DNA of 64,000 nt, taken from assembly GCA_017962545.1 (NCBI GenBank), contig JAGCVD010000019.1, forward strand, positions 1 to 64,000, written 5' to 3'. How positions within the stretch are numbered: position 1 is the first letter of the stretch; every line of letters begins with the position of its first letter. Positions 1-7,278 of the stretch are shown in pieces. Source of the DNA: Bacteroidales bacterium (GTDB lineage Bacteria; Bacteroidota; Bacteroidia; Bacteroidales; P3). The notes below the pieces were generated by a model. It did not search any database. It was not told the DNA's origin and was given only the letters and a program-made list of their open reading frames with translations. The translations under genes were made by a program, and so were the position numbers.

Positions 1-552
1 CTGGTCCGTTAAATGTGCGAAAAGGATATACTCCTCATTGTTGACGAAATAAAGGGTATCGTAATTATACCATTTGTAGTCGCCATAACGCCCTCCAAAA
101 TCATTCACCCAGTATCGGGCCCATTTGGTGCCCACCAGAGAGTTGAGGGCGTGGCCGGTGGAGTAGGCTATACAGGTATAGGTGCCTGTATCGCTGTCGT
201 GCACGATGGTCACGGTGTAGCCCTGGTTGTGCATCTCTGCCGCCCAGGCGCTGGCTTCGTCTCTGTTGCTGGTTTGGAAGGTGACAATGGTTTTGCTCGC
301 CCAGGCGGCGCTGTCGCCCTGGGGAAAGACGGTGACGAGGCGTCCTTCGCTGGCCAGCAGGGTCATGCTCAGCATGAAGGCCGTCAGGTCCATGTCGTCC
401 GACAGGTCGGCTGTATGACTGACGCCGTCGACTTCGTAATGGATGGTGTAGGTGTCCGCAGGGGTCGTTGCGGAGTGTTCTTTCTGGCAACCGGTGAGCG
501 TCAGCAGGGTGAGCGCGAGGGCGGTTGCGAGGGCGGTGATTGCGGGTTTCAT
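1..552 (-). CDS. lipoprotein of unknown function (partial, C-terminus off the window)
   Basis: Open from an ATG at 552 to the window edge with no stop, 184 codons seen. The N-terminus is a lipoprotein signal: hydrophobic stretch ending in LTLTGC, so Cys22 would be lipidated and the protein anchored in the envelope. The middle holds a 'TIHYEVDGVSH' type strand. After about residue 135 there is a LVGTKWARYW block, which resembles the 'L.GT.W' opening of lipocalin-like domains in Bacteroidales lipoproteins (weak similarity, by eye). It is the last visible gene of a tight minus-strand operon headed by a sigma-like factor, starting 10 bp after the previous stop. Function unknown; it may be the effector or the signal of that regulatory operon. 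Confidence 0.75.
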   Translation of the reverse strand, partial: MKPAITALATALALTLLTLTGCQKEHSATTPADTYTIHYEVDGVSHTADLSDDMDLTAFMLSMTLLASEGRLVTVFPQGDSAAWASKTIVTFQTSNRDEASAWAAEMHNQGYTVTIVHDSDTGTYTCIAYSTGHALNSLVGTKWARYWVNDFGGRYGDYKWYNYDTLYFVNNEEYILFAHLTDQ

Positions 553-562
553 ATACGATAGA

Positions 563-1048
563 CTATAATTTATTGACACTATGATGGATTATGGCGTCGA
601 TCTGGGCTTCTTCGTCGATGGTGAAGAGGCATACCGACTGGAGCTTGTAGGAGTATGTCACCAACTGGTTGTTGCCCGCTGGGCTGTCGCCCTGGGGCAG
701 GAGGCTCTCCCTGTCGAAGGGGAGGATGGTGACGGCGGCGTCGCCCTGCATGATGAGGGCCATCACCTCGGGGGGGTATTGCGGGATGTTGAAGTCGGCC
801 ATCAGACGGTCCCAGGCGGCGGTGTCGGTGGCGGTGAGGAGGGTGACGTCGACGGCCACGGAGTCGTTGATTTGCTTGTCTTTGATGAAGATAGCACGGA
901 TACCGTGGACCTTGTGGTAGCGCTGGTAGGCTGCGCTGCACTCTTTGAGGGGCACCTGGCACAGCTGACGGGTGACAACGTGCGTCACCGCGGCGAGCAG
1001 CAGCCCGGCGAGAATGACGATGGTCCAGAATTTCCAGTGCTGTCTCAT
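563..1048 (-). CDS. membrane-anchored hypothetical protein
   Basis: 161 residues from the ATG at 1048 (MRQHWKFW), chosen because it directly precedes the membrane segment and sits 2 bp from the previous stop; a longer frame upstream would run through the neighbouring gene. One transmembrane segment at about residues 8-25 (IVILAGLLLAAVTHVV) is followed by an extracytoplasmic domain of about 135 residues with no motif I recognise. It contains an 'LPQGDSPAGN' stretch that echoes 'FPQGDSAAW' in the lipoprotein encoded next, so the two products may be distant relatives. Third gene of the sigma-like operon. Function unknown. Confidence 0.65.
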   Translation of the reverse strand: MRQHWKFWTIVILAGLLLAAVTHVVTRQLCQVPLKECSAAYQRYHKVHGIRAIFIKDKQINDSVAVDVTLLTATDTAAWDRLMADFNIPQYPPEVMALIMQGDAAVTILPFDRESLLPQGDSPAGNNQLVTYSYKLQSVCLFTIDEEAQIDAIIHHSVNKL

Positions 1049-1050
1049 TT

Positions 1051-1341
1051 TTATTGAAGGTTTAAGAAATATTCCGATAGTGTCACCATGCCTGCGGTGT
1101 GGGTCCGTGTGTTGCATCTCAGCTCGCCGGAGGTGTGGGCCCGCAGGGCGGCGGGCGTCAGTATGGCCAGGAGGATGCAGGCCGCCGCAGCATAGCGGAG
1201 GCGGTCGGCGCGGCGCTGGCGCCGCTGCCAGGTGTCGTGGCCCGTGCTGAGGTCGGCACGCAGCTCTTCCACGCTGTTACGGCAGACGTGGCGCTGCAGC
1301 AGCAGCTCGAGGGTTTGGAGGTCTTGGTCGTCGTTATGCAT
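1051..1341 (-). CDS. small single-pass membrane protein, possible anti-sigma partner
   Basis: 96 residues: a charged cytoplasmic N-terminal half with leucine-rich helices (residues 1-50, many Arg and Asp), one transmembrane segment at about 51-67 (AAAACILLAILTPAALRA), and a short periplasmic tail. Its start overlaps the end of the sigma-like gene by 8 bp, implying translational coupling. This size, topology and position match the small anti-sigma proteins encoded after ECF sigma factors, but no conserved anti-sigma motif such as the zinc HxxxCxxC is visible. The role is inferred from context only. Confidence 0.6.
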   Translation of the reverse strand: MHNDDQDLQTLELLLQRHVCRNSVEELRADLSTGHDTWQRRQRRADRLRYAAAACILLAILTPAALRAHTSGELRCNTRTHTAGMVTLSEYFLNLQ

Positions 1342-1828
1342 AATATTTGTTGTATATGTCTCTTAACTTCAGTATGATGCGGTGGTAACGCTGGTGGATG
1401 GCACCGTCGCTGACGCCGTAGTGGAGGGCCTGCTCATGGGGGCTGTAGCCGTGGAAGCGTTGCTGCAGAAAGGCGCGGTCGTCGTCGGTGAGGTGCTCCA
1501 GGAGCGCCTCCACCAGGAGGGTGTCCTCGTCGCTCTCGACGGCGATGGCGCCGGCCTTCGTGAGGGGCACCGAGTGGGGACGCGTGGCGCGGTGGTCGAT
1601 GTAGGCGTGGTGCATGACACGCTGCAGCCAGCGGTGGCGCTGTCGCGGCGTGCTGTCGCGCCGCAGGGTGCCGATGCTGCGCAGAAGGGCGTTGGTGATG
1701 CTGACGAGCAGTATGTCGGCGTCGGTAAGGTCGGTGCTGTGGCTCCAGCAATAGGAGAGTATTTGCTGTCGGTGGTCGTGGAGCAGCTCGGCGTATAGTG
1801 TCAGTATGTCCTTGTCGCTGGAGGGCAT
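1334..1828 (-). CDS. sigma-70 family (ECF-like) RNA polymerase sigma factor
   Basis: 164 residues. The N-terminal half looks like a divergent region 2 (helices around DILLVSITNALLRSIGTLRR, then a WLQRVMHHAYIDH segment where region 2.4 would be). The C-terminal part is a convincing region 4: LLEHLTDDDRAFLQQRFHGY followed by a helix-turn-helix ending in HQRYHRIILKLRD. It would direct RNA polymerase to a dedicated promoter set. It leads an operon with three envelope proteins downstream, the first overlapping by 8 bp, which is the classical sigma/anti-sigma layout. Region 2 is weak, so it could be a sigma-like regulator rather than a full ECF factor. Confidence 0.7.
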   Translation of the reverse strand: MPSSDKDILTLYAELLHDHRQQILSYCWSHSTDLTDADILLVSITNALLRSIGTLRRDSTPRQRHRWLQRVMHHAYIDHRATRPHSVPLTKAGAIAVESDEDTLLVEALLEHLTDDDRAFLQQRFHGYSPHEQALHYGVSDGAIHQRYHRIILKLRDIYNKYYA

Positions 1829-1949
1829 AGTATCCCCTTTTCTTTGTATATTAGGCAGCTTTTTCGGCCGAAATCTGACAGCGAGGGGGTGTTTTTTAAC
1901 ATTATTTATGATTACACGAGGGTCCCCCTGCGGAGGTGGGTGCTGACAG

Positions 1950-2552
1950 TCAGAGGGTTTCGATGCGCACGGTGCGCAGGTCGGCGACGGCGTCGAAGAA
2001 GCGCACGCTCTCCGACTGGCGGATGGAGACCTCGAGCGAGCAGTCGAGGTTGTAGTCGGGGTGTTCGGGCTTGAGGTCGTAGTCCTTGAGGATGCGCATG
2101 ACGTCGTTCATGGCGGCATACTCGAAGAGGAGGCGGTAGCGCACGTCGATGGTCTTCTCGACGATGGTGGCGTGGTCGATGGCGTCGCGTGCGGCGGTCT
2201 TGTAGGCGTTGGCCAGGCCGCTGGCGCCGAGGAGGATGCCGCCGAAATACCTTACCACCACGATGAGTGTGTCGGTGAGGTCGGCCGAGAGCAGCTGCCC
2301 ATGGATGGGGCGGCCGCCGGTGCCGCTGGGCTCGCCGTCGTCATTGGCGCGGAAGGCGTCCTTGCGGGGTCCGAGGATATAGGCGTAGCAATGGTGACGG
2401 GCGTCGAAATAGTCCTTTCTTAATTGCTCTAGGTGTGCCTTCACCTCGTCGAGGGTGCGCACAGGGTAGGCGAAAGCCAGGAACTTGCTGCCCTTCTCCT
2501 TGTAGAGCCCCTCGCTGGGTGCCGCTATCGTTTTATAGGTGTCGTCGAACAT
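1950..2552 (-). CDS. yigZ: YigZ/IMPACT family protein
   Basis: 200 residues. The N-terminal Impact_N domain (about 15-125) carries the family signature: DDGEPSGTGGRPIHGQL followed by TLIVVVRYFGGILLGASGL. The C-terminal third fits the ferredoxin-like DUF1949 domain. Bacterial YigZ proteins relate to eukaryotic IMPACT, a regulator of translation through GCN2; the bacterial role is still unclear, though nucleic acid or ribosome binding has been suggested. It lies 19 bp downstream of ribD and ends the thyA-manC-asnS-ribD-yigZ run, so it is probably cotranscribed. Length and motifs are normal for the family. Confidence 0.93.
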   Translation of the reverse strand: MFDDTYKTIAAPSEGLYKEKGSKFLAFAYPVRTLDEVKAHLEQLRKDYFDARHHCYAYILGPRKDAFRANDDGEPSGTGGRPIHGQLLSADLTDTLIVVVRYFGGILLGASGLANAYKTAARDAIDHATIVEKTIDVRYRLLFEYAAMNDVMRILKDYDLKPEHPDYNLDCSLEVSIRQSESVRFFDAVADLRTVRIETL

Positions 2553-2571
2553 GGGTTTTAACTTGAATGGG

Positions 2572-3663
2572 CTATGGCTCTATGATGGTCAGGCGGTGAG
2601 GGGCGATGGGAGGTATCTCCGGCGCGGGAAGGCCGCTGCCGAGGTTTTGGGGGCTGCGGAGGATGCGCACCTCGTCGTAGAGACCGCTGGCGATGAAAGC
2701 ATCCAACACCTTGCGTCCACCCTCCACGATGACGCTCTGCAGCTTGGCATCATAAAGCGCTTGCAGGGTTTCTTCGACGGTAGCGGTATGTAGATGGAGC
2801 CAATGGTCCGGGACATTGGTCAAGCGACCACGGCGGTCGAGGACAACGGGCTGCGGTGCGGGACCCAGGTAGTGGCGTGGGGTGAGGGTGGGGGAGTCCT
2901 GCAGGTCGGTCTCGCTGCCCACGAGGATGGCGGCCTCCTCGGTGCGCCAGCGGTGGTTCAAGCGGTTCTGTGGCTGTGTAGACAACCAATATTGTTTTGA
3001 GACTTCGAGACCTCGAGTCTTCGAGACTTCAAGTTTTTGTTCGTGGTCTTGATGTCTTGATGTCTTGATGTCTTGATGTCTACCAAGACTGGGAGCCATG
3101 AAGCCGTCGGTGCTTTCTGCCCACTTCAGGATGACATAAGGCCGTTTCTGCTCCATGAAGGTGAAGAAGCGGCGGTTCAGTTCGCGGCCTTCCTCCTCCA
3201 GCACATGGCGCACCACCTCGATGCCCGCCGCTTCGAGCTTGCGGAATCCGTTGCCAGCCACCAAAGGGTTGGGGTCGTCGTTGCAGCAGACCACGCGCTG
3301 GATACCTTTCTCGATGATGAGGTCGGCGCAGGGCGGCGTTTGGCCGTAATGGGAGCAAGGCTCGAGGTTGACGTAGAGAGTAGCCTCACCCCCGTCCCCT
3401 CGCCTAGAAGGCGAGGGGAGTGGACAGCTCGTGTCGGTATGGGCATTTCCTCCCCTCTCTTCCGAGGAGAGGGGTTGGGGGTGAGGCCGTAATAAAGCGT
3501 TTCGTTCGGCGTGGTTGTGGCCGTACTCCTGGTGGTAGCCCTCGCTGATGATGCGTCCGTCTTTCACAATAACACAGCCTACCAACGGATTGGGTCTCAC
3601 GCGTCCCAACCCATTGGCGGCCAATTGCAGGCATCGCCGCATGTATTGTTTGTCGGTGTTCAC
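2572..3663 (-). CDS. ribD: RibD, diaminohydroxyphosphoribosylaminopyrimidine deaminase / reductase, with two in-frame repeat insertions
   Basis: 363 residues; deaminates and then reduces the ribosylaminopyrimidine intermediate of riboflavin synthesis. The N-terminal deaminase domain has HAE at 51-53 and the zinc motif PCSH (Cys103) with TPPC (Cys112). The C-terminal reductase runs from about 175 (PYVILKWAESTDG) to the end, with VIVEGG late. Two segments are foreign to the family. Residues 59-93, between HAE and the PCSH strand, are encoded by a 105-bp palindromic element. Residues about 194-223, just after the reductase WAESTDG motif, are encoded by 8-nt direct repeats and a palindrome. Both keep frame and lie where loops are expected, so the enzyme may still work. 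It starts 1 bp upstream-side of the asnS stop; ribH lies far away at 46937. Confidence 0.93.
   Translation of the reverse strand: MNTDKQYMRRCLQLAANGLGRVRPNPLVGCVIVKDGRIISEGYHQEYGHNHAERNALLRPHPQPLSSEERGGNAHTDTSCPLPSPSRRGDGGEATLYVNLEPCSHYGQTPPCADLIIEKGIQRVVCCNDDPNPLVAGNGFRKLEAAGIEVVRHVLEEEGRELNRRFFTFMEQKRPYVILKWAESTDGFMAPSLGRHQDIKTSRHQDHEQKLEVSKTRGLEVSKQYWLSTQPQNRLNHRWRTEEAAILVGSETDLQDSPTLTPRHYLGPAPQPVVLDRRGRLTNVPDHWLHLHTATVEETLQALYDAKLQSVIVEGGRKVLDAFIASGLYDEVRILRSPQNLGSGLPAPEIPPIAPHRLTIIEP
2999..3086. repeat. short direct repeats plus palindrome inside ribD
   Basis: Four perfect tandem copies of CTTGATGT run from 3048 to 3079. Beside them, at about 2999-3032, is a self-complementary stretch built from GACTTCGAGA and CCTCGAGTCTTCGAG. 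The segment is translated in frame in ribD as about 30 Lys, Gln, His and Asp rich residues absent from other RibD proteins. The 8-nt unit is not a multiple of three, so copy-number change here would usually shift the frame. Confidence 0.75.
3383..3487. repeat. 105-bp palindromic element with 11-bp terminal inverted repeats, in frame in ribD
   Basis: The ends are perfect inverted repeats: GCCTCACCCCC at 3383-3393 and GGGGGTGAGGC at 3477-3487. Inside are two hairpins, CCTCGCC-tagaa-GGCGAGG near 3399 and CCCCTCTC-ttccga-GGAGAGGGG near 3453. A related 93-bp copy with the same layout lies in the helicase gene at 21621-21713. The length equals 35 codons, and it is translated as a Pro, Ser, Gly, Arg rich insert in RibD. 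No transposase or coding capacity of its own. Confidence 0.88.
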
Positions 3664-3664
3664 A

Positions 3665-5068
3665 TTAGAACTCGGCGGTCTTCGGGGTGCGGGGGAAGGG
3701 GATGACGTCGCGGATGTTGGCCATGCCCGTGACGAAGAGCATCAGGCGCTCGAAGCCGAGGCCGAAGCCAGCGTGCGGGCAGGAGCCGTAGCGGCGTGTG
3801 TCGAGGTACCACCACATGTCCTTCATCGGGATGTTCAGCTCATTGATGCGGGTCATCAGCTTGTCGTAGCTCTCCTCACGCACGGAGCCACCGATAATCT
3901 CGCCAATCTGCGGGAAGAGCACGTCGGTGCCCTGCACGGTCTTGCAGTCATCGTTCTGTTTCATGTAGAAGGCCTTGATTTCCTTCGGATAGTCAATCAT
4001 GATGACGGGCTTCTTGAAGTGCTGCTCCACGAGGTAGCGCTCGTGCTCGGAGGCGAGGTCGACGCCCCAGCTGACGGGGAACTCGAATTTGTGGCCCTTG
4101 GCGACGGCTTCCTCCAGAATCTTGATACCTTCGGTGTAGGGCAGGCGCACGAAGTCGGTGTCGATGACGCTGCGCAGGCGCTCGATGAGGCCCGGGTCAA
4201 TCATTTTGTTCAGGAACTCAAGGTCGTCCATGCAGTGGTCTAATGCCCACTTGACACAGTATTTGATGAACTCCTCTTCGAGGGCGGTGAGCTCGTCGAG
4301 TTGGTAGAAAGCCATCTCGGGCTCAATCATCCAGAACTCGGCCAGGTGGCGCGGCGTGTTGCTGTTCTCGGCGCGGAAGGTGGGGCCGAAGGTGTATATC
4401 TTGCCCAGCGAGGTGGCTCCGAGCTCGCCTTCGAGCTGGCCGCTGACGGTGAGGGCGGTGAACTTGCCGAAGAAGTCCTGCTCCCAGTCGATGGTGCCGT
4501 CCTCCTTGCGGGGCGGGTTCTCGGGGTCGAGGGTGCTCACGTGGAACATCTCGCCGGCGCCTTCACAGTCGCTGGCGGTGATGAGGGGCGTGTGGAAGTA
4601 GAAGAAGCCGCGCTCGTGGAAGAAGGTGTGGATGGCCATGGCCATGTTGTGGCGCAGACGCATGACGGCGCCGAAGGTGTTGGTGCGCAGGCGCAGATGG
4701 CCTATCTCGCGCAGGAACTCCATGCTGTGGCCCTTCTTCTGCAGGGGGTAGGTGTTGGGGTCGGCCTCGCCGTAGACGACGATGCGCTCGGCCTGTACCT
4801 CGACGGCCTGGCCCGAGCCCTGGCTCTCGACAAGCTTGCCCTCAACGCCGATGCAGGCGCCGGTGGTGATGCGCTTCAGCTCTTCCTCGAACTTCGCGGG
4901 GTCGGCGACGACCTGGATATTGTGGATGATAGAGCCGTCGTTCAGAGCGATAAAGGCCACGTTCTTGTTGCCGCGTTTGGTGCGTACCCAACCTTTGACA
5001 CAGACGTCGCTGCCGATGAGGCCGCTGACGTCCTCTTTCAGAAGATATTTAATCTCGTAACGTTTCAT
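3665..5068 (-). CDS. asnS: asparaginyl-tRNA synthetase
   Basis: 467 residues, normal length for AsnRS; charges tRNA-Asn with asparagine in the cytoplasm. An N-terminal OB-fold anticodon-binding domain (about 15-115, [19 protein letters not shown]) precedes the class II catalytic core. Motif 2 is seen as [20 protein letters not shown] and motif 3 as [15 protein letters not shown], followed by the [12 protein letters not shown] ending typical of AsnRS. The ATG at 5068 begins [10 protein letters not shown], as expected. It stands between manC (11-bp gap) and ribD (1-bp gap) in a minus-strand operon. Confidence 0.97.
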   Translation of the reverse strand: MKRYEIKYLLKEDVSGLIGSDVCVKGWVRTKRGNKNVAFIALNDGSIIHNIQVVADPAKFEEELKRITTGACIGVEGKLVESQGSGQAVEVQAERIVVYGEADPNTYPLQKKGHSMEFLREIGHLRLRTNTFGAVMRLRHNMAMAIHTFFHERGFFYFHTPLITASDCEGAGEMFHVSTLDPENPPRKEDGTIDWEQDFFGKFTALTVSGQLEGELGATSLGKIYTFGPTFRAENSNTPRHLAEFWMIEPEMAFYQLDELTALEEEFIKYCVKWALDHCMDDLEFLNKMIDPGLIERLRSVIDTDFVRLPYTEGIKILEEAVAKGHKFEFPVSWGVDLASEHERYLVEQHFKKPVIMIDYPKEIKAFYMKQNDDCKTVQGTDVLFPQIGEIIGGSVREESYDKLMTRINELNIPMKDMWWYLDTRRYGSCPHAGFGLGFERLMLFVTGMANIRDVIPFPRTPKTAEF

Positions 5069-5079
5069 TATGGTGTGTT

Positions 5080-6156
5080 TTATTTATTGTCTATCAGTTT
5101 CTTCAGTTCCACGTCGTTGGCGAACTTGAAAATCTTGTCTTCGTTCTTGCGACGGCAGACGAGCATCGTGTCGTCGCTGGCGGCGACGATATATCCGTCG
5201 AGGCCTTCGAGCACCACGGTCTTGCTGCCAGGCACCACAATCACGCAGTTGCGTGTGTCGTAGGCGAAGACGTCGCCGTTGACGACGGCGTTGCCGGCAT
5301 TGTCGTGCCGGAAGACGTCGTAGAGCGACTCCCAGGTCTCCACGTCGCTCCAGCCGAAGCTGGCGGCGAGGACATGCACGTTGGAGGCTTTCTCCATGAT
5401 GCCGTGGTCGACCGAGATGGCCTCACATTGTGAGTAGACCTGCTCGAGTGTCGAGTGGTTGGTGGTCAGCGTCAAGTTAAAGAAGCTGTCGGCGATGGCC
5501 GGCAGGTAGCTCTCGTAGGCTTTGCGCAGCACCGGCAGGCGCCACACCAGGATGCCGGCGTTCCAGAAGAACTCGCCGCTGGCGATAAACTGGCGCGCCA
5601 TCTCCACGGGCGGCTTCTCGGTGAAGGTGACCACCTTGTGCAGGTTGTGGACCTCGGGCAGCGAGGGCTGCTCGCGGAACTGTATGTATCCGTAGCTTGT
5701 GTCGGGCCGCACAGGCTGGGCGCCGAGGGTGATGATCCATTCGTGTCTCTGCACCGTGTCGACGGCCTGACGCATGTCGTTGATGAAGTTTTCCTGGCGG
5801 AAGATGGCGTGGTCGGACGGCGAGACGATGATGGTGGCCTCGGGGTCTTGGCCGGCGATGACCGAGGCGGCGTAGGCTATGCAGGGCGCCGTGTTGCGGC
5901 GCAGCGGCTCGCCGAGCACCTGGTAGGGCAGCAGGCCGGGCACCTGCTCATGCACCCGCTCCACGTATTGTTCACCCGTGACCACGATGATATGCTCGCG
6001 GGGACACAGCTTCGCGAAGCGCTCGAAGGTGAGCTGCAGCATCGAGCGTCCCACGCCGATGACATCGATGAACTGCTTGGGGCAGTCCACCACACTTACC
6101 GGCCAGAAACGGCTCCCCAGGCCGCCCGCCATGATGATGCACCAAGTGTGGCTCAT
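5080..6156 (-). CDS. manC: mannose-1-phosphate guanylyltransferase
   Basis: 358 residues; makes GDP-mannose from mannose-1-phosphate and GTP for surface glycans. The nucleotidyltransferase signature [11 protein letters not shown] lies at about 11-21 and the family block [11 protein letters not shown] near 195. There is no C-terminal cupin isomerase domain, so this is the single-function form common in Bacteroidota. The start overlaps the thyA stop by 4 bp (ATGA), indicating coupled translation. GDP-mannose could feed O-glycosylation or capsule synthesis; the window does not show which. Confidence 0.93.
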   Translation of the reverse strand: MSHTWCIIMAGGLGSRFWPVSVVDCPKQFIDVIGVGRSMLQLTFERFAKLCPREHIIVVTGEQYVERVHEQVPGLLPYQVLGEPLRRNTAPCIAYAASVIAGQDPEATIIVSPSDHAIFRQENFINDMRQAVDTVQRHEWIITLGAQPVRPDTSYGYIQFREQPSLPEVHNLHKVVTFTEKPPVEMARQFIASGEFFWNAGILVWRLPVLRKAYESYLPAIADSFFNLTLTTNHSTLEQVYSQCEAISVDHGIMEKASNVHVLAASFGWSDVETWESLYDVFRHDNAGNAVVNGDVFAYDTRNCVIVVPGSKTVVLEGLDGYIVAASDDTMLVCRRKNEDKIFKFANDVELKKLIDNK

Positions 6157-6947
6157 ACGCTCACCTCCCCTTTGATGTGCGGGTGCGGGTTGTAGTTCTC
6201 GAGGGTGAAATCTTCGTATTCAAAGCTGAAGAGGTCTTTGCGCTCGGGGTTGATGCGCATGGTGGGCAGCGGCCGCGGGTCGCGGCTCAGCTGCAGACGC
6301 ACCTGGTCGAGATGGTTTTTGTAGATATGGGCGTCGCCGAGGGTGTGCACGAAGTCGCCAGGCTCCAGGCCGCACACCTGCGCCATCATCATCGTCAGCA
6401 AGGCGTAGCTGGCGATGTTGAACGGCACGCCTAGGAAAATGTCGGCCGAACGCTGGTACAGTTGGCAAGATAAACGTCCGTTATCGACATAGAACTGGAA
6501 TAGGCAGTGGCAGGGAGGCAAGGCCATGTCTTGTATCTCGGCAGGATTCCACGCCGTCACCAGCAGACGGCGGCTGTAGGGGTTCTCTTGGATGTTACGA
6601 ACCACGTTGGCAATCTGGTCGATGGTACCGCCGTGCCCGTCGGGCCACGAGCGCCACTGGCTGCCGTAGACGGGTCCCAGGTCGCCGTTCTCGTCGGCCC
6701 ACTCATCCCAGATGGAGACGCCGTGCTCCTTGAGGTACTTGATGTTGGTGTCACCCCGCAGGAACCACAGCAGCTCGTATATGATGGAGCGAAGATGCAA
6801 CTTCTTGGTGGTCAGCACGGGGAAGCCGTCGCTGAGGGGGAAGCGCATCTGGTAGCCGAACACACCCACGGTGCCTGTGCCGGTACGGTCGAGGCGCTCC
6901 GTGCCGTGGTCCAGCACATATTGCAGCAAGTCAAGATATTGTCTCAT
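6153..6947 (-). CDS. thyA: thymidylate synthase
   Basis: 264 residues, the length of E. coli ThyA; converts dUMP to dTMP with methylenetetrahydrofolate. The catalytic cysteine is in [11 protein letters not shown] (Cys146), and the dUMP-binding block [18 protein letters not shown] is intact. The N-terminus [15 protein letters not shown] is standard. It is the first gene of the manC-asnS-ribD-yigZ run and overlaps manC by 4 bp. No folA lies beside it. The divergent 331-bp region upstream holds a long perfect hairpin that may affect its expression. Confidence 0.97.
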   Translation of the reverse strand: MRQYLDLLQYVLDHGTERLDRTGTGTVGVFGYQMRFPLSDGFPVLTTKKLHLRSIIYELLWFLRGDTNIKYLKEHGVSIWDEWADENGDLGPVYGSQWRSWPDGHGGTIDQIANVVRNIQENPYSRRLLVTAWNPAEIQDMALPPCHCLFQFYVDNGRLSCQLYQRSADIFLGVPFNIASYALLTMMMAQVCGLEPGDFVHTLGDAHIYKNHLDQVRLQLSRDPRPLPTMRINPERKDLFSFEYEDFTLENYNPHPHIKGEVSV

Positions 6948-7064
6948 AACTAAAAATCAATAACGTCCTATAATAGTAATTATTGTGTGGCGGTACGCAT
7001 TTTTTCGTCACGGCCGCCGCAGGGCGGAAGTGAGTCCCTCTTTTTTTCGATTGTTTGACGTCTG

Positions 7065-7108
7065 TTCTTTGGTTGTTCTTTGGAAAAAACCAAAGAACAA
7101 CCAAAGAA
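7065..7108. repeat. perfect inverted repeat, 19-bp arms, copy 1 of a two-copy hairpin family
   Basis: The arm TTCTTTGGTTGTTCTTTGG (7065-7083), a loop of six A, and the exact reverse complement (7090-7108). Each arm is itself a double TTCTTTGG motif. A second copy at 23441-23488 has the same build, and both lie in divergent intergenic regions, which argues against a simple terminator. An extra CAAAGAACAG (7113-7122) could pair with CTGTTCTTTG (7062-7071) as an alternative. Confidence 0.88.
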
Positions 7109-7194
7109 AAAACAAAGAACAGATGAAGAAAGGTGGTACCAATGGAGGACGAAAACTTAACAAAAACGTAACAATTCCGTAATGCTATTCTTCG

Positions 7195-7202
7195 TACTTT
7201 TG
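7195..7202 (+). promoter_or_regulatory. TAnnTTTG promoter -7 box for the Na/Pi transporter gene
   Basis: TACTTTTG matches the Bacteroidota sigma-ABfr -7 consensus and is followed by a purine-rich leader of about 70 bases. No clear TTTG -33 box is seen at the expected 19-21 base distance. Confidence 0.5.
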
Positions 7203-7278
7203 CAGCGTCGATTCAAATTGAAAATTGAAAATCAACATACTAACACACTAACGCAGTAATACATTAACGCATTCTTAT

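Larger units (their letters stand above)
6948..7278. other. divergent intergenic region between thyA and the Na/Pi transporter
   Basis: 331 bp with no credible gene. In order it holds an unassigned stretch, a perfect 19-bp-arm inverted repeat (7065-7108), a TACTTTTG promoter -7 box (7195-7202), and a low-complexity stretch at about 7207-7273 made of repeats such as AATTGAAAATTGAAAAT and ACTAACACACTAACGC. Similar simple repeats recur elsewhere in the window, some inside genes. Confidence 0.7.

Noticed and set aside
3383..3487. Insertion sequence or transposon
   Set aside because: Terminal inverted repeats exist, but there is no transposase, no clear target duplication, and the length is only 105 bp; best described as a non-autonomous palindromic element.
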